Positions 11,540-20,184 of a stretch of 64,000 bases of DNA are shown piece after piece. How positions within the stretch are numbered: position 1 is the stretch's first letter; each line of letters opens with the position of its first letter. A program made the translations under genes and the position numbers. The stretch comes from Rhizobium esperanzae (GTDB lineage Bacteria > Pseudomonadota > Alphaproteobacteria > Rhizobiales > Rhizobiaceae). Under the pieces are notes generated by a model, which searched no databases, had not been told where the DNA came from, and saw only the letters and a list, made by a program, of their open reading frames with translations. The stretch spans positions 124,001 through 188,000 of the forward strand of contig NZ_MXPU01000007.1 of the NCBI RefSeq assembly GCF_002204185.1, read 5' to 3'.

Positions 11540-11566
11540 AAAGTCCCGGTTCGCCGGGACTTTTAC
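11540..11566 (+). terminator. Terminator after glnA
   Basis: AAAGTCCCGG, a TTCG loop and CCGGGACTTT form a 10-bp perfect stem followed by TT. It lies 16 bases after the glnA stop. Confidence 0.85.
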
Positions 11567-11617
11567 CTCCCCGGTCATGAACGGCAGAAGGAGGATATGA
11601 CGTTCATGTGACGCGCT

Positions 11618-11641
11618 GGTGCAAAATTCTTGATTTGCACC
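11618..11641. promoter_or_regulatory. Dyad GGTGCAAA-N8-TTTGCACC upstream of hspQ
   Basis: Perfect 8-bp arms (11618-11625 and 11634-11641) flank eight bases. The site is 41 bases before the hspQ start and just upstream of a second palindrome. It looks like a regulator site. The arms contain the NtrC-like TGGTGCA but in the outward orientation, so NtrC is not a safe call. Confidence 0.5.
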
Positions 11642-11647
11642 GCACCA

Positions 11648-11665
11648 ATCACCAAATTTGGTGAT
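11648..11665. promoter_or_regulatory. 18-bp perfect palindrome next to the hspQ ribosome site
   Basis: ATCACCAAATTTGGTGAT is an uninterrupted 18-bp palindrome ending two bases before the AAAGGAAG ribosome site of hspQ. It could be an operator or, in RNA, a hairpin that masks the ribosome site. Its identity is unknown. Confidence 0.55.
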
Positions 11666-11681
11666 GAAAGGAAGTCGTACC

Positions 11682-12011
11682 ATGAAAGAAAGACTAGCAA
11701 AGTTCAGTATCGGCGAAGTGGTCCGGCACAAGGTTTTTCCGTTTCGCGGCGTCATCTTCGATGTCGATCCGGAATTCGCGAATACCGAGGAATGGTGGAA
11801 CTCCATTCCCGCCGAAGTGCGCCCCAGCAAGGACCAGCCCTTCTACCATCTGCTCGCCGAAAACGACGAAAGCGAATATGTCGCCTATGTCTCCGAGCAG
11901 AACCTGGTGAATGACGAAAGCGGCACGCCGCTTCGCAACCCGCAGATCTACCAGATTTTCGATCAGGCCCCGTCAGGGCAGTTCAAACCCAAGATGAGCT
12001 TCGCCCACTAA
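11682..12011 (+). CDS. hspQ: Heat shock protein HspQ (YccV family)
   Basis: This 109-residue protein matches the HspQ/hemimethylated-DNA-binding (YccV) family: KFSIGEVVRHKVFPFRGVIF at the N-terminus, DPEFANTEEWWNSIP, QPFYHLLAENDESEYVAYVS, then a C-terminal VNDESGTPLRNPQIYQIF. In enterobacteria HspQ is a heat-shock factor that promotes Lon-dependent proteolysis and was first described as binding hemimethylated DNA. The ATG at 11682 has an AAAGGAAG site. Two dyads sit immediately upstream. The gene stands alone between two terminators. Confidence 0.92.
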   Translation: MKERLAKFSIGEVVRHKVFPFRGVIFDVDPEFANTEEWWNSIPAEVRPSKDQPFYHLLAENDESEYVAYVSEQNLVNDESGTPLRNPQIYQIFDQAPSGQFKPKMSFAH

Positions 12012-12040
12012 TAAGATCAGACACGCCGATCGATTAAACG

Positions 12041-12070
12041 AGGCCTCGCATCTCCCGGCGAGGCCTTTTT
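12041..12070 (+). terminator. Terminator after hspQ
   Basis: AGGCCTCGC (12041-12049) pairs with GCGAGGCCT (12058-12066) across an 8-base loop and is followed by a T-run. Confidence 0.85.
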
Positions 12071-12083
12071 CTTGGCGAGAAAC

Positions 12084-12111
12084 AAAAACCCGGCACGAAG
12101 CCGGGTTTTTT
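12084..12111. terminator. Bidirectional terminator between hspQ and ialB-like gene
   Basis: AAAAACCCGG and CCGGGTTTTT form a perfect stem with a 7-base loop. A-run and T-run flanks suit termination in both directions, for hspQ read-through and for the convergent minus-strand gene ending at 12132. Confidence 0.88.
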
Positions 12112-12131
12112 GTTCAAGCCTGTCGGCTAGA

Positions 12132-12794
12132 TTACTGAGCCTTGGCAGCCTTCTGAGCGTCTTCCAGCTTCTTACGGGCTTCTTCAGCCTTCTTCTGCAT
12201 GCCTTCCTGCAGGCTGCGCTGGCTTTCAGCGAGCTTGGATTCGGAAACCGGTTCGCCATCATAAGCGCCGGTGAAGCCTTCGAGCGAAATCTTGATCGGG
12301 TTCGGGGCGCGGCGGAAGTTGATCGAAGTGAAGATCACGTCGCTGCCCTTCTTGAGGCTGGCGATCATCGCGTCGGTCAGCGGAATTTCAGCGGTGCACT
12401 TGTCCGGCAGGCAGACGGCGTAATCGAGCTTCTGGCCCTTGCCGCCGTCGATCTGCATGCTGATGCCCGGAGGAATGAGGCGTGCCGTGGGAACGGAGAC
12501 CTGCAGGAGCTTGCGGTTGATCTTGCCGGTGACCGAAATCAGGCCGACAGCCGTGACGAGCTGGCCGCCATTGGCGAGAATCAGGTTCTGGACGACGCAG
12601 ATGTCGTTGTCTTCCTGCTTGCTGCAGGTCTTGTACCAGCCGAGCTTCGGCGCGCCAGCGGCCTGTGCCGGGGCATCGGCCGGAGCCTGCGCCGCCGCAT
12701 CCTGTGCGAAGGAGGAGACCGGTGCCGAAGCGCCGAACACCACTGCCAGAACGGACAGTGCTGCCCGCATTTTCTTTTCAGACTTGAACATCAT
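12132..12794 (-). CDS. Invasion-associated locus B (IalB) family secreted protein
   Basis: This 220-residue protein has a signal peptide (about residues 1-30: a lysine-rich start, then AALSVLAVVFGASAPVSSFAQ) and an IalB-type domain. The domain shows LGWYKTCSKQEDNDICVVQN, PPGISMQIDGGKGQKLDYAV and CLPDKCTAEIPL with paired cysteines. The last 35 residues are a charged, Ala/Lys/Glu-rich helix. IalB of Bartonella is linked to erythrocyte invasion; in rhizobia the role is unknown and probably envelope-related. The ATG at 12794 is preferred because the signal peptide begins there and a CAGGAGA site precedes it; an in-frame upstream extension lacks secretion features. Confidence 0.85.
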   Translation of the reverse strand: MMFKSEKKMRAALSVLAVVFGASAPVSSFAQDAAAQAPADAPAQAAGAPKLGWYKTCSKQEDNDICVVQNLILANGGQLVTAVGLISVTGKINRKLLQVSVPTARLIPPGISMQIDGGKGQKLDYAVCLPDKCTAEIPLTDAMIASLKKGSDVIFTSINFRRAPNPIKISLEGFTGAYDGEPVSESKLAESQRSLQEGMQKKAEEARKKLEDAQKAAKAQ

Positions 12795-13081
12795 AACGAA
12801 TTCCGTCTCCTGATATCCGTTCGGAGCAGCGACGTGCCGCCCCAACCATCGGGTCGTTCGGCACTCCACCTCATGGAAAAATAAGGCAAATGCATGACCC
12901 CGAAACTTCGGGTTCACCTGTTACATCGCAGCGTTCAAGATATCCAGCTTTTCTTTGGCAATTTAAGAGTCAATTTCATCGACAGGCCAAAGAAATCGCG
13001 CCTGCGTGTTGGAATCAGTCGACCCCATGCTAATCTCGCGATGAATCATGCACTTGTTTTTCGCGGATCAAGGATTGCCGA

Positions 13082-14884
13082 ATGCTCCGGATCATCGTCC
13101 CTCTCGTCCTCTCCTTGCTGTGCGGCACCGTCGCCGCAGAGCCGCTGCACGGCATCGCTATGCATGGCGAGCCGGCCTTGCCGCCTGACTATAAGCACTT
13201 TCCCTACGTCAATCCCGACGTGAAAAAGGGCGGCAAGATCACCTATGGCGTCGTCGGCACTTTCGACAACCTCAACCCGTTCATCCTGAAGAGCATGCGC
13301 ACGACGGCGCGCGGCATGTGGGATCCGGAATATGGAAACCTCGTCTACGAATCGCTGATGCAGCGCTCCCGGGACGAGCCTTTCACGCTTTACGGCCTGC
13401 TTGCCGAAACGGTCGAATGGGATGAGGACAGGAGCTTCATCCAGTTCAACCTCAATCCGAAAGCGAAGTGGTCCGACGGTCAGCCGGTGACGCCGGAGGA
13501 CGTGATGTTCACCTTCGAACTGATGCGCGACAAGGGACGCGTGCCCTACTCCAACCGCATCAACGTCGTCGCCAAGATGGAGAAGGTCGACGAGCACAGC
13601 GTACGCTTCACCTTCAACGACAAGGCAGACCGCGAGACGCCTCTGATTTTCGGTCTTTTTCCGGTGCTGCCGAAACACGCGGTCGATCCGGAAACCTTCG
13701 ACCGCACGTCCCTGACGCCACCGGTCGGTTCCGGTCCCTACAAGGTGAAGACGGTGAAGCCCGGCGAGAGCATCACCTATGAGCGCGATCCGAATTACTG
13801 GGGCAAGGACATTCCGGCGAAGGTCGGGACTGACAATTACGACCAGATCACTGTCCAGTATTTCCTGCAGGACACAACGCTGTTCGAAGCCTTCAAGAAG
13901 GGCGATGTCGACCTCTATCCCGACGGCAATCCCGGCCATTGGGCCAATGCCTACAATTTCCCCGCCGCCACCTCCGGGACCGTGATCAAGGACGTGTTCA
14001 CGCCGAAACTCCCAAGCGGCATGCTCGGCTTCGTGTTCAACACGCGCCGGCCGATCTTTACCGACGCGAAGGTGCGCGAAGGCCTGTCGCTGGTGTTCGA
14101 TTTCGAATGGGCGAACAAGAACCTTTATTCCGGCGCCTACAAGCGCACCCAGAGCTTCTGGCAGAATTCCGATCTATCAAGCTTCGGCATTCCCGCCGAT
14201 GCGAAGGAAATTGCGTTGCTCGGGCCGATCAAGGACAAAATCGCACCCGACATTCTCGACGGCAGTTATAAGCTGCCGGTCACCGACGGCTCCGGCCGTG
14301 ACCGCAACGTGCTGAAGCAGGCGGTTGGGTTGTTGAAACAGGGCGGCTATACTATCCAGGGCGGCAAGATGCTTGACGCCTCCGGCCGCCAACTTGCTTT
14401 CGAGATCATGACGCAGAATGCCGACCAGGAGAAGCTTGCTGTCGCCTATCAGCGTTCGCTGCAGACAATCGGTATTGCGGCTTCGATTCGCACTGTCGAT
14501 GATTCGCAGTATCAGATCCGCACGAACAGCTTCGATTACGACATGATCATGAAGTCCTATACTTCGTCGCTGTCACCTGGAAACGAGCAGCTCGGCCGCT
14601 GGTCTTCGGCTGCGCGCACCCGCGAGGGGACCGATAGTTTTGCCGGCGCCAACGATCCCGATCTCGATACGCTGATCGACCATCTACTGAGGGCACGCTC
14701 TGCGGAAGATTTCACAGCGGCGGTGCGCTCCTACGACCGGCTGCTGCTATCCAGCCATTATGTGCTGCCGCTATATCATATGGACCAGCAGTGGGTTGCC
14801 CGCAGCAAGCGCATCGGCCATCCCGACGCGGTACCGCTTTACGGCTACCAGCTGCCGGTTTGGTGGGATACAAGCGCCCAATAG
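13082..14884 (+). CDS. Periplasmic solute-binding protein, family 5 (YejA-like)
   Basis: This 600-residue protein starts with a signal peptide (LRIIVPLVLSLLCGTVAAEP) and has the family 5 extracellular solute-binding fold. Motifs HGIAMHGEPALPPDYKHFPY, YVNPDVKKGGKITYGVVGTF and FDNLNPFILKSM are typical of YejA-type proteins, the receptors of the YejABEF peptide/microcin C importer. No permease or ATPase genes sit beside it, so it is an orphan here and must use a transporter encoded elsewhere. frnE follows after 60 bases, with a small GGCCGAA/TTCGGCC hairpin at 14889-14906 between them. Confidence 0.9.
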   Translation: MLRIIVPLVLSLLCGTVAAEPLHGIAMHGEPALPPDYKHFPYVNPDVKKGGKITYGVVGTFDNLNPFILKSMRTTARGMWDPEYGNLVYESLMQRSRDEPFTLYGLLAETVEWDEDRSFIQFNLNPKAKWSDGQPVTPEDVMFTFELMRDKGRVPYSNRINVVAKMEKVDEHSVRFTFNDKADRETPLIFGLFPVLPKHAVDPETFDRTSLTPPVGSGPYKVKTVKPGESITYERDPNYWGKDIPAKVGTDNYDQITVQYFLQDTTLFEAFKKGDVDLYPDGNPGHWANAYNFPAATSGTVIKDVFTPKLPSGMLGFVFNTRRPIFTDAKVREGLSLVFDFEWANKNLYSGAYKRTQSFWQNSDLSSFGIPADAKEIALLGPIKDKIAPDILDGSYKLPVTDGSGRDRNVLKQAVGLLKQGGYTIQGGKMLDASGRQLAFEIMTQNADQEKLAVAYQRSLQTIGIAASIRTVDDSQYQIRTNSFDYDMIMKSYTSSLSPGNEQLGRWSSAARTREGTDSFAGANDPDLDTLIDHLLRARSAEDFTAAVRSYDRLLLSSHYVLPLYHMDQQWVARSKRIGHPDAVPLYGYQLPVWWDTSAQ

Positions 14885-14944
14885 AAGCGGCCGAAACACT
14901 TCGGCCCTATGTCTCCCCCGGAGACACACAGAAGGAACATCATC

Positions 14945-15616
14945 ATGGAGCGCATCACCATCGACGTCGTCTCGGATGTCGTCTGCCCCTGGTGCTATCT
15001 CGGCAAGGCGCGGCTGGAACTCGCCATTGCGGAAGTGCAGGACGAGATCGGTGTCGACATCAACTGGCGGCCGTACCGGCTCAATCCCGACTATCCCAAG
15101 GAAGGTGTCGACCAGAAGAAGGCGCTGGCGGAGAAGCTCGGCGGCGAGGAGCGCGTGGCGCAGGCGCACAAGATGCTGACCGATTACGGTCAGGAGGTCG
15201 GCATCGCCTTCGATTTCAAAGCGATCAAGATCGGCCCGAACACGCTCGACGCCCACCGGCTGATCCACTGGGCGATGATCGAAGGCCGCGAGAAGCAGGA
15301 CAAGGTCGTCACCGCCTTGTTCAAGGCGAATTTCGAGGAAGGCCGCAATGTCGGCGACCATGCGGTGCTGCTCGACATCGCCGAGAAGGCCGGCCTCGAC
15401 CGTTCGGTCATCGCCTCGCTGCTTGCGTCCAATGCCGATAGCGATCTGATCGTCGCCGAAATCAAGGCGGCACAGGAGATGGGCGTCAACGGCGTGCCGT
15501 TCTTCATCTTCGACCAACAATATGCCGTGAGCGGCGCGCAGACGCCTGACGTGCTGGCGAACGCGTTGCGCGACATCGCAAAGGCAAAGGCCGAGGCGCG
15601 ATCGGGATTGAACTGA
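14945..15616 (+). CDS. DsbA-family oxidoreductase, FrnE-like
   Basis: This 223-residue thioredoxin-fold protein has a CPWC active site (Cys14 and Cys17, in DVVCPWCYLGKARLE), no signal peptide, and the all-helical insertion of the DsbA/FrnE group (KALAEKLGGEERVAQAHKML). The C-terminal cis-proline loop is GVNGVPFFIFDQQYAVSGAQ. FrnE proteins of this type are cytoplasmic thiol-disulfide enzymes linked to oxidative-stress tolerance; the partner is unknown. The ATG at 14945 follows AGAAGGAA. It is probably read with the upstream binding-protein gene and partly into grpB. Confidence 0.9.
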   Translation: MERITIDVVSDVVCPWCYLGKARLELAIAEVQDEIGVDINWRPYRLNPDYPKEGVDQKKALAEKLGGEERVAQAHKMLTDYGQEVGIAFDFKAIKIGPNTLDAHRLIHWAMIEGREKQDKVVTALFKANFEEGRNVGDHAVLLDIAEKAGLDRSVIASLLASNADSDLIVAEIKAAQEMGVNGVPFFIFDQQYAVSGAQTPDVLANALRDIAKAKAEARSGLN

Positions 15617-15693
15617 GTCAATCGATGCGAATCGAGATCGAACAGCCGTGACAAAGTTGGATCGAGGATTTCGCAGCGCTCAAGCGCACCGTC

Positions 15694-16182
15694 ATGGGCG
15701 CAGCACCCGCCGGAGCTTATCTGCATCATATCGGCTCGACGGCCATTCCCGGCCTTCCGGCCAAGGATATCATCGATCTCCAGCTTACGGTGAACGATCT
15801 GGCCGAGGTCGATGCCGACGCATTCGAACAGGCAGGCTTCGAGCGCCGGCCCATCACCATCGATCACTGCCCTCCGGGACTTGAACTGGCGGAAGGCGAA
15901 CTTCGCAAGGCCTTCTATCGCAGCAAAGGACGCCCTGCCAATCTGCATATCCGGCAAGGAGGCCGTTCCAATCAGCGCTACTCCCTTCTCTGCCGAGACT
16001 TCCTGCGCGCCCATCCGACGGCGGCCAATGCCTATGCGCTGATCAAACAGCGGCTCGCCCAGCGTTTCCCCGAGGACGTCGATTTCTACTACGACATCAA
16101 GGACCCGGTATTCGACATCATCATGGACGGCGCCAATGAATGGGCAAAGCTGATTGGCTGGTCGGAGCCACCGGGCGACTGA
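15694..16182 (+). CDS. GrpB/UPF0157 family protein, N-terminus cut by an in-frame TGA
   Basis: The intact part (162 residues from ATG 15694) has the UPF0157 signature YLHHIGSTAIPGLPAKDIID, a predicted nucleotidyltransferase-like fold, and RPANLHIRQGGRSNQRYSLL. The family normally has about 25 more residues with a conserved Trp. That sequence is present upstream in the same frame: ATG at 15625 gives MRIEIEQP, then TGA at 15649-15651, then QSWIEDFAALKRTV leading into the ATG at 15694. The ATG at 15694 has no ribosome site. The gene is therefore either a pseudogene or restarts internally; a sequencing error (for example CGA read as TGA) is also possible. Function of the family is unproven. Confidence 0.75.
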   Translation: MGAAPAGAYLHHIGSTAIPGLPAKDIIDLQLTVNDLAEVDADAFEQAGFERRPITIDHCPPGLELAEGELRKAFYRSKGRPANLHIRQGGRSNQRYSLLCRDFLRAHPTAANAYALIKQRLAQRFPEDVDFYYDIKDPVFDIIMDGANEWAKLIGWSEPPGD

Positions 16183-16197
16183 AGCCGCGGCTTTAAC

Positions 16198-16665
16198 TCA
16201 GCCCAGAACCGGAACGCAGCGCACTTCGGTCTTCACCGAATTGGCGATGAAACATTCGTCGTGGGCGCGATGATGCAGAGCTTCGAACTCACTCAGAGAG
16301 GGCTGCTTTTCACCGCTGAAGACGACATATGGCTTCAGCGTCACGACAGTCATGGCGAGACGGCCTTCGGCATTCTTCTCCATCACGCCCTCGGCGGCAT
16401 CGGTGTAGCTGTCGACACAAAAGCGCTGTTTGGCCGCAAGGGAGAGGAACCAGAGCATGTGACAGCTCGAAAGCGAGGCAATGAAGGCTTCCTCCGGATC
16501 AACTGCGTCTTCGGCTGAATAAGGCAGCGGAACGACATGCGCGGATGAAGATGCCCTCACCTCGATTCCGCCGTCGAAGGTCCAGCGGTGGGCGCGGCTG
16601 TAGCGGTTGTCGGTGAAGGTCTCGCAGTGTCGCTCCCAGGCAATTGTCGCGCCATATGTCGCCAT
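16198..16665 (-). CDS. OsmC/Ohr-family protein
   Basis: This 155-residue protein has both redox cysteines of the OsmC/Ohr group: Cys68 in FIASLSSCHMLWFLSLA and Cys138 in RAHDECFIANSVKTEVRCVP. These proteins reduce organic hydroperoxides with dihydrolipoamide-type donors. It resembles OsmC-like members more than Ohr, since the N-terminus (MATYGATIAWERHCETFTDN) lacks the short Ohr start. It begins 15 bases after the mfd stop on the same strand, so it is probably the last gene of the sdhE-mfd-osmC transcript. Confidence 0.9.
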   Translation of the reverse strand: MATYGATIAWERHCETFTDNRYSRAHRWTFDGGIEVRASSSAHVVPLPYSAEDAVDPEEAFIASLSSCHMLWFLSLAAKQRFCVDSYTDAAEGVMEKNAEGRLAMTVVTLKPYVVFSGEKQPSLSEFEALHHRAHDECFIANSVKTEVRCVPVLG

Positions 16666-16680
16666 ATCAGTCTCGCTCCG

Positions 16681-19600
16681 TTACTTCGCCATTTCGGCCA
16701 GTTGCGTCATGATAACAGCGGCGCCCTGCAGGCGTTTTTCCGGTGTCGGCAGGTCGCGAGTCAGGAACAGGCTGTGATCAGGGCGGATCTTCGCCATCGT
16801 GCCCTGCTTGCCAATATAACCGACGAGGTTTGCCGGATTGGGGAATTCCTTGTTGCGGAACTGCACGACGACGCCCTTCGGGCCGGCATCGAGCTTTTCG
16901 ACATTGGCGGTGCGGCAGAGTGACTTGATGTAGACGATCTTCAGCAGATGCTGGACTTCGATCGGCATCGGCCCGAAGCGGTCGATCATCTCGGCGCCGA
17001 AGCCGTCGATCTCCTTGAGTTCGGTGAGTTCGCCGAGACGGCGGTAAAGTGCCATGCGCAGATGCAGGTCGGGCACGTAGTCTTCCGGGATCATCACCGT
17101 CGTTCCGACGGAGATCTGCGGCGACCAGCCGGTGTCGTGGATCTCGTCGACACCCTTGACCTCGGCGACTGCCTCTTCCAGCATCTGCTGATAGAGTTCG
17201 AAGCCGACTTCCTTGATGTGACCCGACTGCTCCTCGCCGAGCAAGTTGCCGGCGCCGCGGATATCGAGGTCGTGGCTCGCCAGCTGGAAGCCGGCGCCAA
17301 GCGTATCGAGCGACTGCAGCACCTTCAGCCGTCGGTCGGCCGTTGCCGTCAGTACCTTGTTCACAGGCAGAGTGAAGAGCGCGAAAGCGCGCACCTTCGA
17401 GCGGCCGACGCGGCCGCGCAGCTGATAAAGCTGGGCAAGGCCGAACATATCGGCGCGGTGGACGATCAGCGTGTTGGCCGTGGGGACGTCGAGGCCGGAT
17501 TCGACAATGGTGGTCGACAACAGCACGTCATAGCGGCCTTCATAGAAGGCGTTCATGATGTCTTCGAGTTCGCCGGCCGGCATTTGGCCATGAGCGACGG
17601 CGACCTTCAGCTCCGGCACGTCGGACTGCAGGAAGGCATGCACGTCGGCGAGGTCGGCAAGCCTCGGGCAGACATAGAAGCTCTGGCCGCCGCGATAGTG
17701 CTCGCGCATCAGCGTCTCGCGGATGACAAGGCTGTCGAAGGGCGAGATGAAGGTGCGCACCGCCATGCGGTCGACCGGCGGCGTGGTGATCAGCGACAGC
17801 TCGCGCACCCCGGTCATCGCAAGCTGCAGCGTGCGCGGGATCGGTGTCGCCGACAGCGTCAGAACGTGCACGTCGCTCTTCAGCTCCTTCAGCCGCTCCT
17901 TGTGCTTGACGCCGAAATGCTGCTCCTCGTCGATGACGAGCAGGCCGAGATTGGCGAATTTGATGCCGGCGCCGAGCAGCGCATGGGTGCCGACGACGAT
18001 ATCGGTCTTGCCTTCGGCGACTTCCTTCTTGGTCAGCGCCAGATCCTTGGCGCCGACAAGGCGGGAGGCCTGCTGGACACGCACCGGCAGGCCACGGAAT
18101 CGCTCGGAAAAAGTCTTGAAATGCTGGCGGGCAAGCAATGTCGTCGGCACGACGACGGCAACCTGGACGCCGTTCATCGCAGCGACGAAGGCGGCGCGCA
18201 GCGCCACTTCCGTCTTGCCGAAGCCGACGTCACCGCAGACCAGGCGATCCATCGGCCGGCCGGCGCCGAGATCGGAGCGCACCGCCTCGATGGCATTGTC
18301 CTGGTCCTCGGTCTCGTCATAGGGGAAGCGGGCGGCAAACTCGTCGTAAAGCCCGTCCGGCGTCGTCAGAACAGGCGCATGGCGAGTCAGGCGCTCGGCG
18401 GCGATTCGGATCAGCGCGTCCGCCATATCGAGCAGCCGCTTCTTGAGCTTGGCCTTGCGCATCTGCCAGGCGCCGCCGCCGAGCTTGTCGAGTTGGGCCT
18501 CGGTGCCCTCGCCGCCGTAGCGCGAGAGCAGATCGATATTTTCGACCGGCAGGAAGAGTTTGGCCTCATCGGCATATTGCAGTTCGAGGCAGGCATGCGG
18601 GGCGCCTGCCGCCTCGATCGTCTTCAGGCCGATGAAGCGGCCGATGCCGTGCTCGGCATGGACGACGATCGAGCCCTCGTCGAGGCCGGCGACCTCGGCG
18701 ATGAAGTCGGCGGCGCGTTTGCGACGCTTGGAGCGGCGCACCATGCGGTCGCCGAGGATATCCTGCTCGCCGATGACGACGAGATCACCGGCCTCGAAGC
18801 CGGATTCGAGATTGAGCACGGCGGCGGCCGCCTCGCCTTTGCCCAGCGTGGCGAGATCTTTCAGCGCCTCGACGGGCTTGACCTTTTCCAGGCCATGCTC
18901 GTTCAGCACCTGCAGCAGGCGCTCCAGCGAACCCTCGGTCCAGGCGGTGACCAGCACCTGCGCCCCGCCGGCGCGCCGGTCGGCAATATGCTTGACGACG
19001 ACGTCGAAGATATTGACGCGCTCTGCGTCGCCGCCGCCCTCGGCATTCGAGCGAGCCCAGCGCTGACCTTGGCGGGCTTCGATATTGACGACCCGCCTCG
19101 CCTCGCCCTCGATTTCATTGAAAGGGCTGACACGGATCGCGCCGAGCGCGTCGAGGGTTTTGGCGAAAAGCTTGCTGTCCAGGTAGAGCTGTCCCGGTGC
19201 CACCGGCTTGTAGGGCGTGCCCTGCGCCATCTGGCCCTTGGCCGGCTGGCCGGAATTCAGGCGGGCGTCGAAATAGTCGAGGACGAGCTTGGAGCGCTCC
19301 TCGGCCGCCTCACGCACAGTATGGTCGGTGACGACTCGGAAGCCGCTGAGATAATCGAAAACGGTATCGAGCTTTTCGTAGAAGAGCGGCAGCCAATGCT
19401 CCATGCCGGGGTAGCGGCGGCCTTCGGAGACGGCGAGATAAAGCGCGTCATCGCGCGTCGTCGCGCCGAAAGCCGAGAGGTAGTTCTTGCGGAAGCGGCT
19501 GATCGTATCCGGCGTCAGCGTTACCTCGCTCATCGGATTGAGATCGAGCGAGCGCACCTGGCCCGTGGTGCGCTGGCTTGCCGGATCGAAGCTGCGGATC

Positions 19601-20184
19601 GATTCCAGCGTATCGCCGAAGAAATCGAGGCGGACCGGCTCTTCCGACCCCGGCACGAAGACGTCCAGGATGCCGCCCCGCACGGCATATTCGCCGACTT
19701 CGCGAACGGTCGCGACACGGTCGAAGCCGTTGCGCTCCAGACGTCCGGCGAGATCGTCCATGCGCAGCTGGTTGCCGGGACGGGCCGAAAAGCTCAGGCT
19801 TTCAATGACATCCTGCGGCGCGACCTTCTGCAACATGGCATTGGCGGTGACGAGCACGATGGCCGCATGCGGCTTTTTGCGGTGGGCTATGAGACCGCCG
19901 AGTGCCGCAAGCCGGCGGGCCGAGGTATCGGCGCTCGGCGAGACGCGGTCATAGGGCAGACAGTCCCAGGCCGGCAGGGTGAGAACCGGAATGTCGGGGG
20001 CGACGAAGCCCAGCATCTGCTCGAGATCGGCCATCCGGTGGCCGTCCGACATCACATAGGCGACCGGCTCTCCCGTGCGGGCGAGTTCGGCGAGCAGCAG
20101 CGGTTCCAGACCGCCAGGCACATTGCCGATCGTCAGCGGCTCGGCAATGGCCGCAAGCTTCTTCGCATCGAAACCAGGGATCAT
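16681..20184 (-). CDS. mfd: Transcription-repair coupling factor
   Basis: Mfd removes RNA polymerase stalled at DNA lesions and recruits UvrA. The 1167-residue product has the UvrB-like N-terminal module, a CarD-like RNA polymerase interaction domain (GSIVVHAEHGIGRFIGL near residue 510), and a RecG-like translocase with Walker A GDVGFGKTEVALRAAF (about 650), DEEQHFGVKHKERLK (about 750), and QLRGRVGRSKVRAFA. The TRCF C-terminal domain is present (PEDYVPDLHLRMALYRRL). The ATG at 20184 overlaps the sdhE stop by four bases (ATGA), indicating translational coupling. Confidence 0.98.
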   Translation of the reverse strand: MIPGFDAKKLAAIAEPLTIGNVPGGLEPLLLAELARTGEPVAYVMSDGHRMADLEQMLGFVAPDIPVLTLPAWDCLPYDRVSPSADTSARRLAALGGLIAHRKKPHAAIVLVTANAMLQKVAPQDVIESLSFSARPGNQLRMDDLAGRLERNGFDRVATVREVGEYAVRGGILDVFVPGSEEPVRLDFFGDTLESIRSFDPASQRTTGQVRSLDLNPMSEVTLTPDTISRFRKNYLSAFGATTRDDALYLAVSEGRRYPGMEHWLPLFYEKLDTVFDYLSGFRVVTDHTVREAAEERSKLVLDYFDARLNSGQPAKGQMAQGTPYKPVAPGQLYLDSKLFAKTLDALGAIRVSPFNEIEGEARRVVNIEARQGQRWARSNAEGGGDAERVNIFDVVVKHIADRRAGGAQVLVTAWTEGSLERLLQVLNEHGLEKVKPVEALKDLATLGKGEAAAAVLNLESGFEAGDLVVIGEQDILGDRMVRRSKRRKRAADFIAEVAGLDEGSIVVHAEHGIGRFIGLKTIEAAGAPHACLELQYADEAKLFLPVENIDLLSRYGGEGTEAQLDKLGGGAWQMRKAKLKKRLLDMADALIRIAAERLTRHAPVLTTPDGLYDEFAARFPYDETEDQDNAIEAVRSDLGAGRPMDRLVCGDVGFGKTEVALRAAFVAAMNGVQVAVVVPTTLLARQHFKTFSERFRGLPVRVQQASRLVGAKDLALTKKEVAEGKTDIVVGTHALLGAGIKFANLGLLVIDEEQHFGVKHKERLKELKSDVHVLTLSATPIPRTLQLAMTGVRELSLITTPPVDRMAVRTFISPFDSLVIRETLMREHYRGGQSFYVCPRLADLADVHAFLQSDVPELKVAVAHGQMPAGELEDIMNAFYEGRYDVLLSTTIVESGLDVPTANTLIVHRADMFGLAQLYQLRGRVGRSKVRAFALFTLPVNKVLTATADRRLKVLQSLDTLGAGFQLASHDLDIRGAGNLLGEEQSGHIKEVGFELYQQMLEEAVAEVKGVDEIHDTGWSPQISVGTTVMIPEDYVPDLHLRMALYRRLGELTELKEIDGFGAEMIDRFGPMPIEVQHLLKIVYIKSLCRTANVEKLDAGPKGVVVQFRNKEFPNPANLVGYIGKQGTMAKIRPDHSLFLTRDLPTPEKRLQGAAVIMTQLAEMAK

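Noticed and set aside
16182..16193. AAGCCGCGGCTT palindrome between grpB and osmC
   Set aside because: The palindrome has no loop for a hairpin and only a very short T-run; too weak to call as a terminator or operator.
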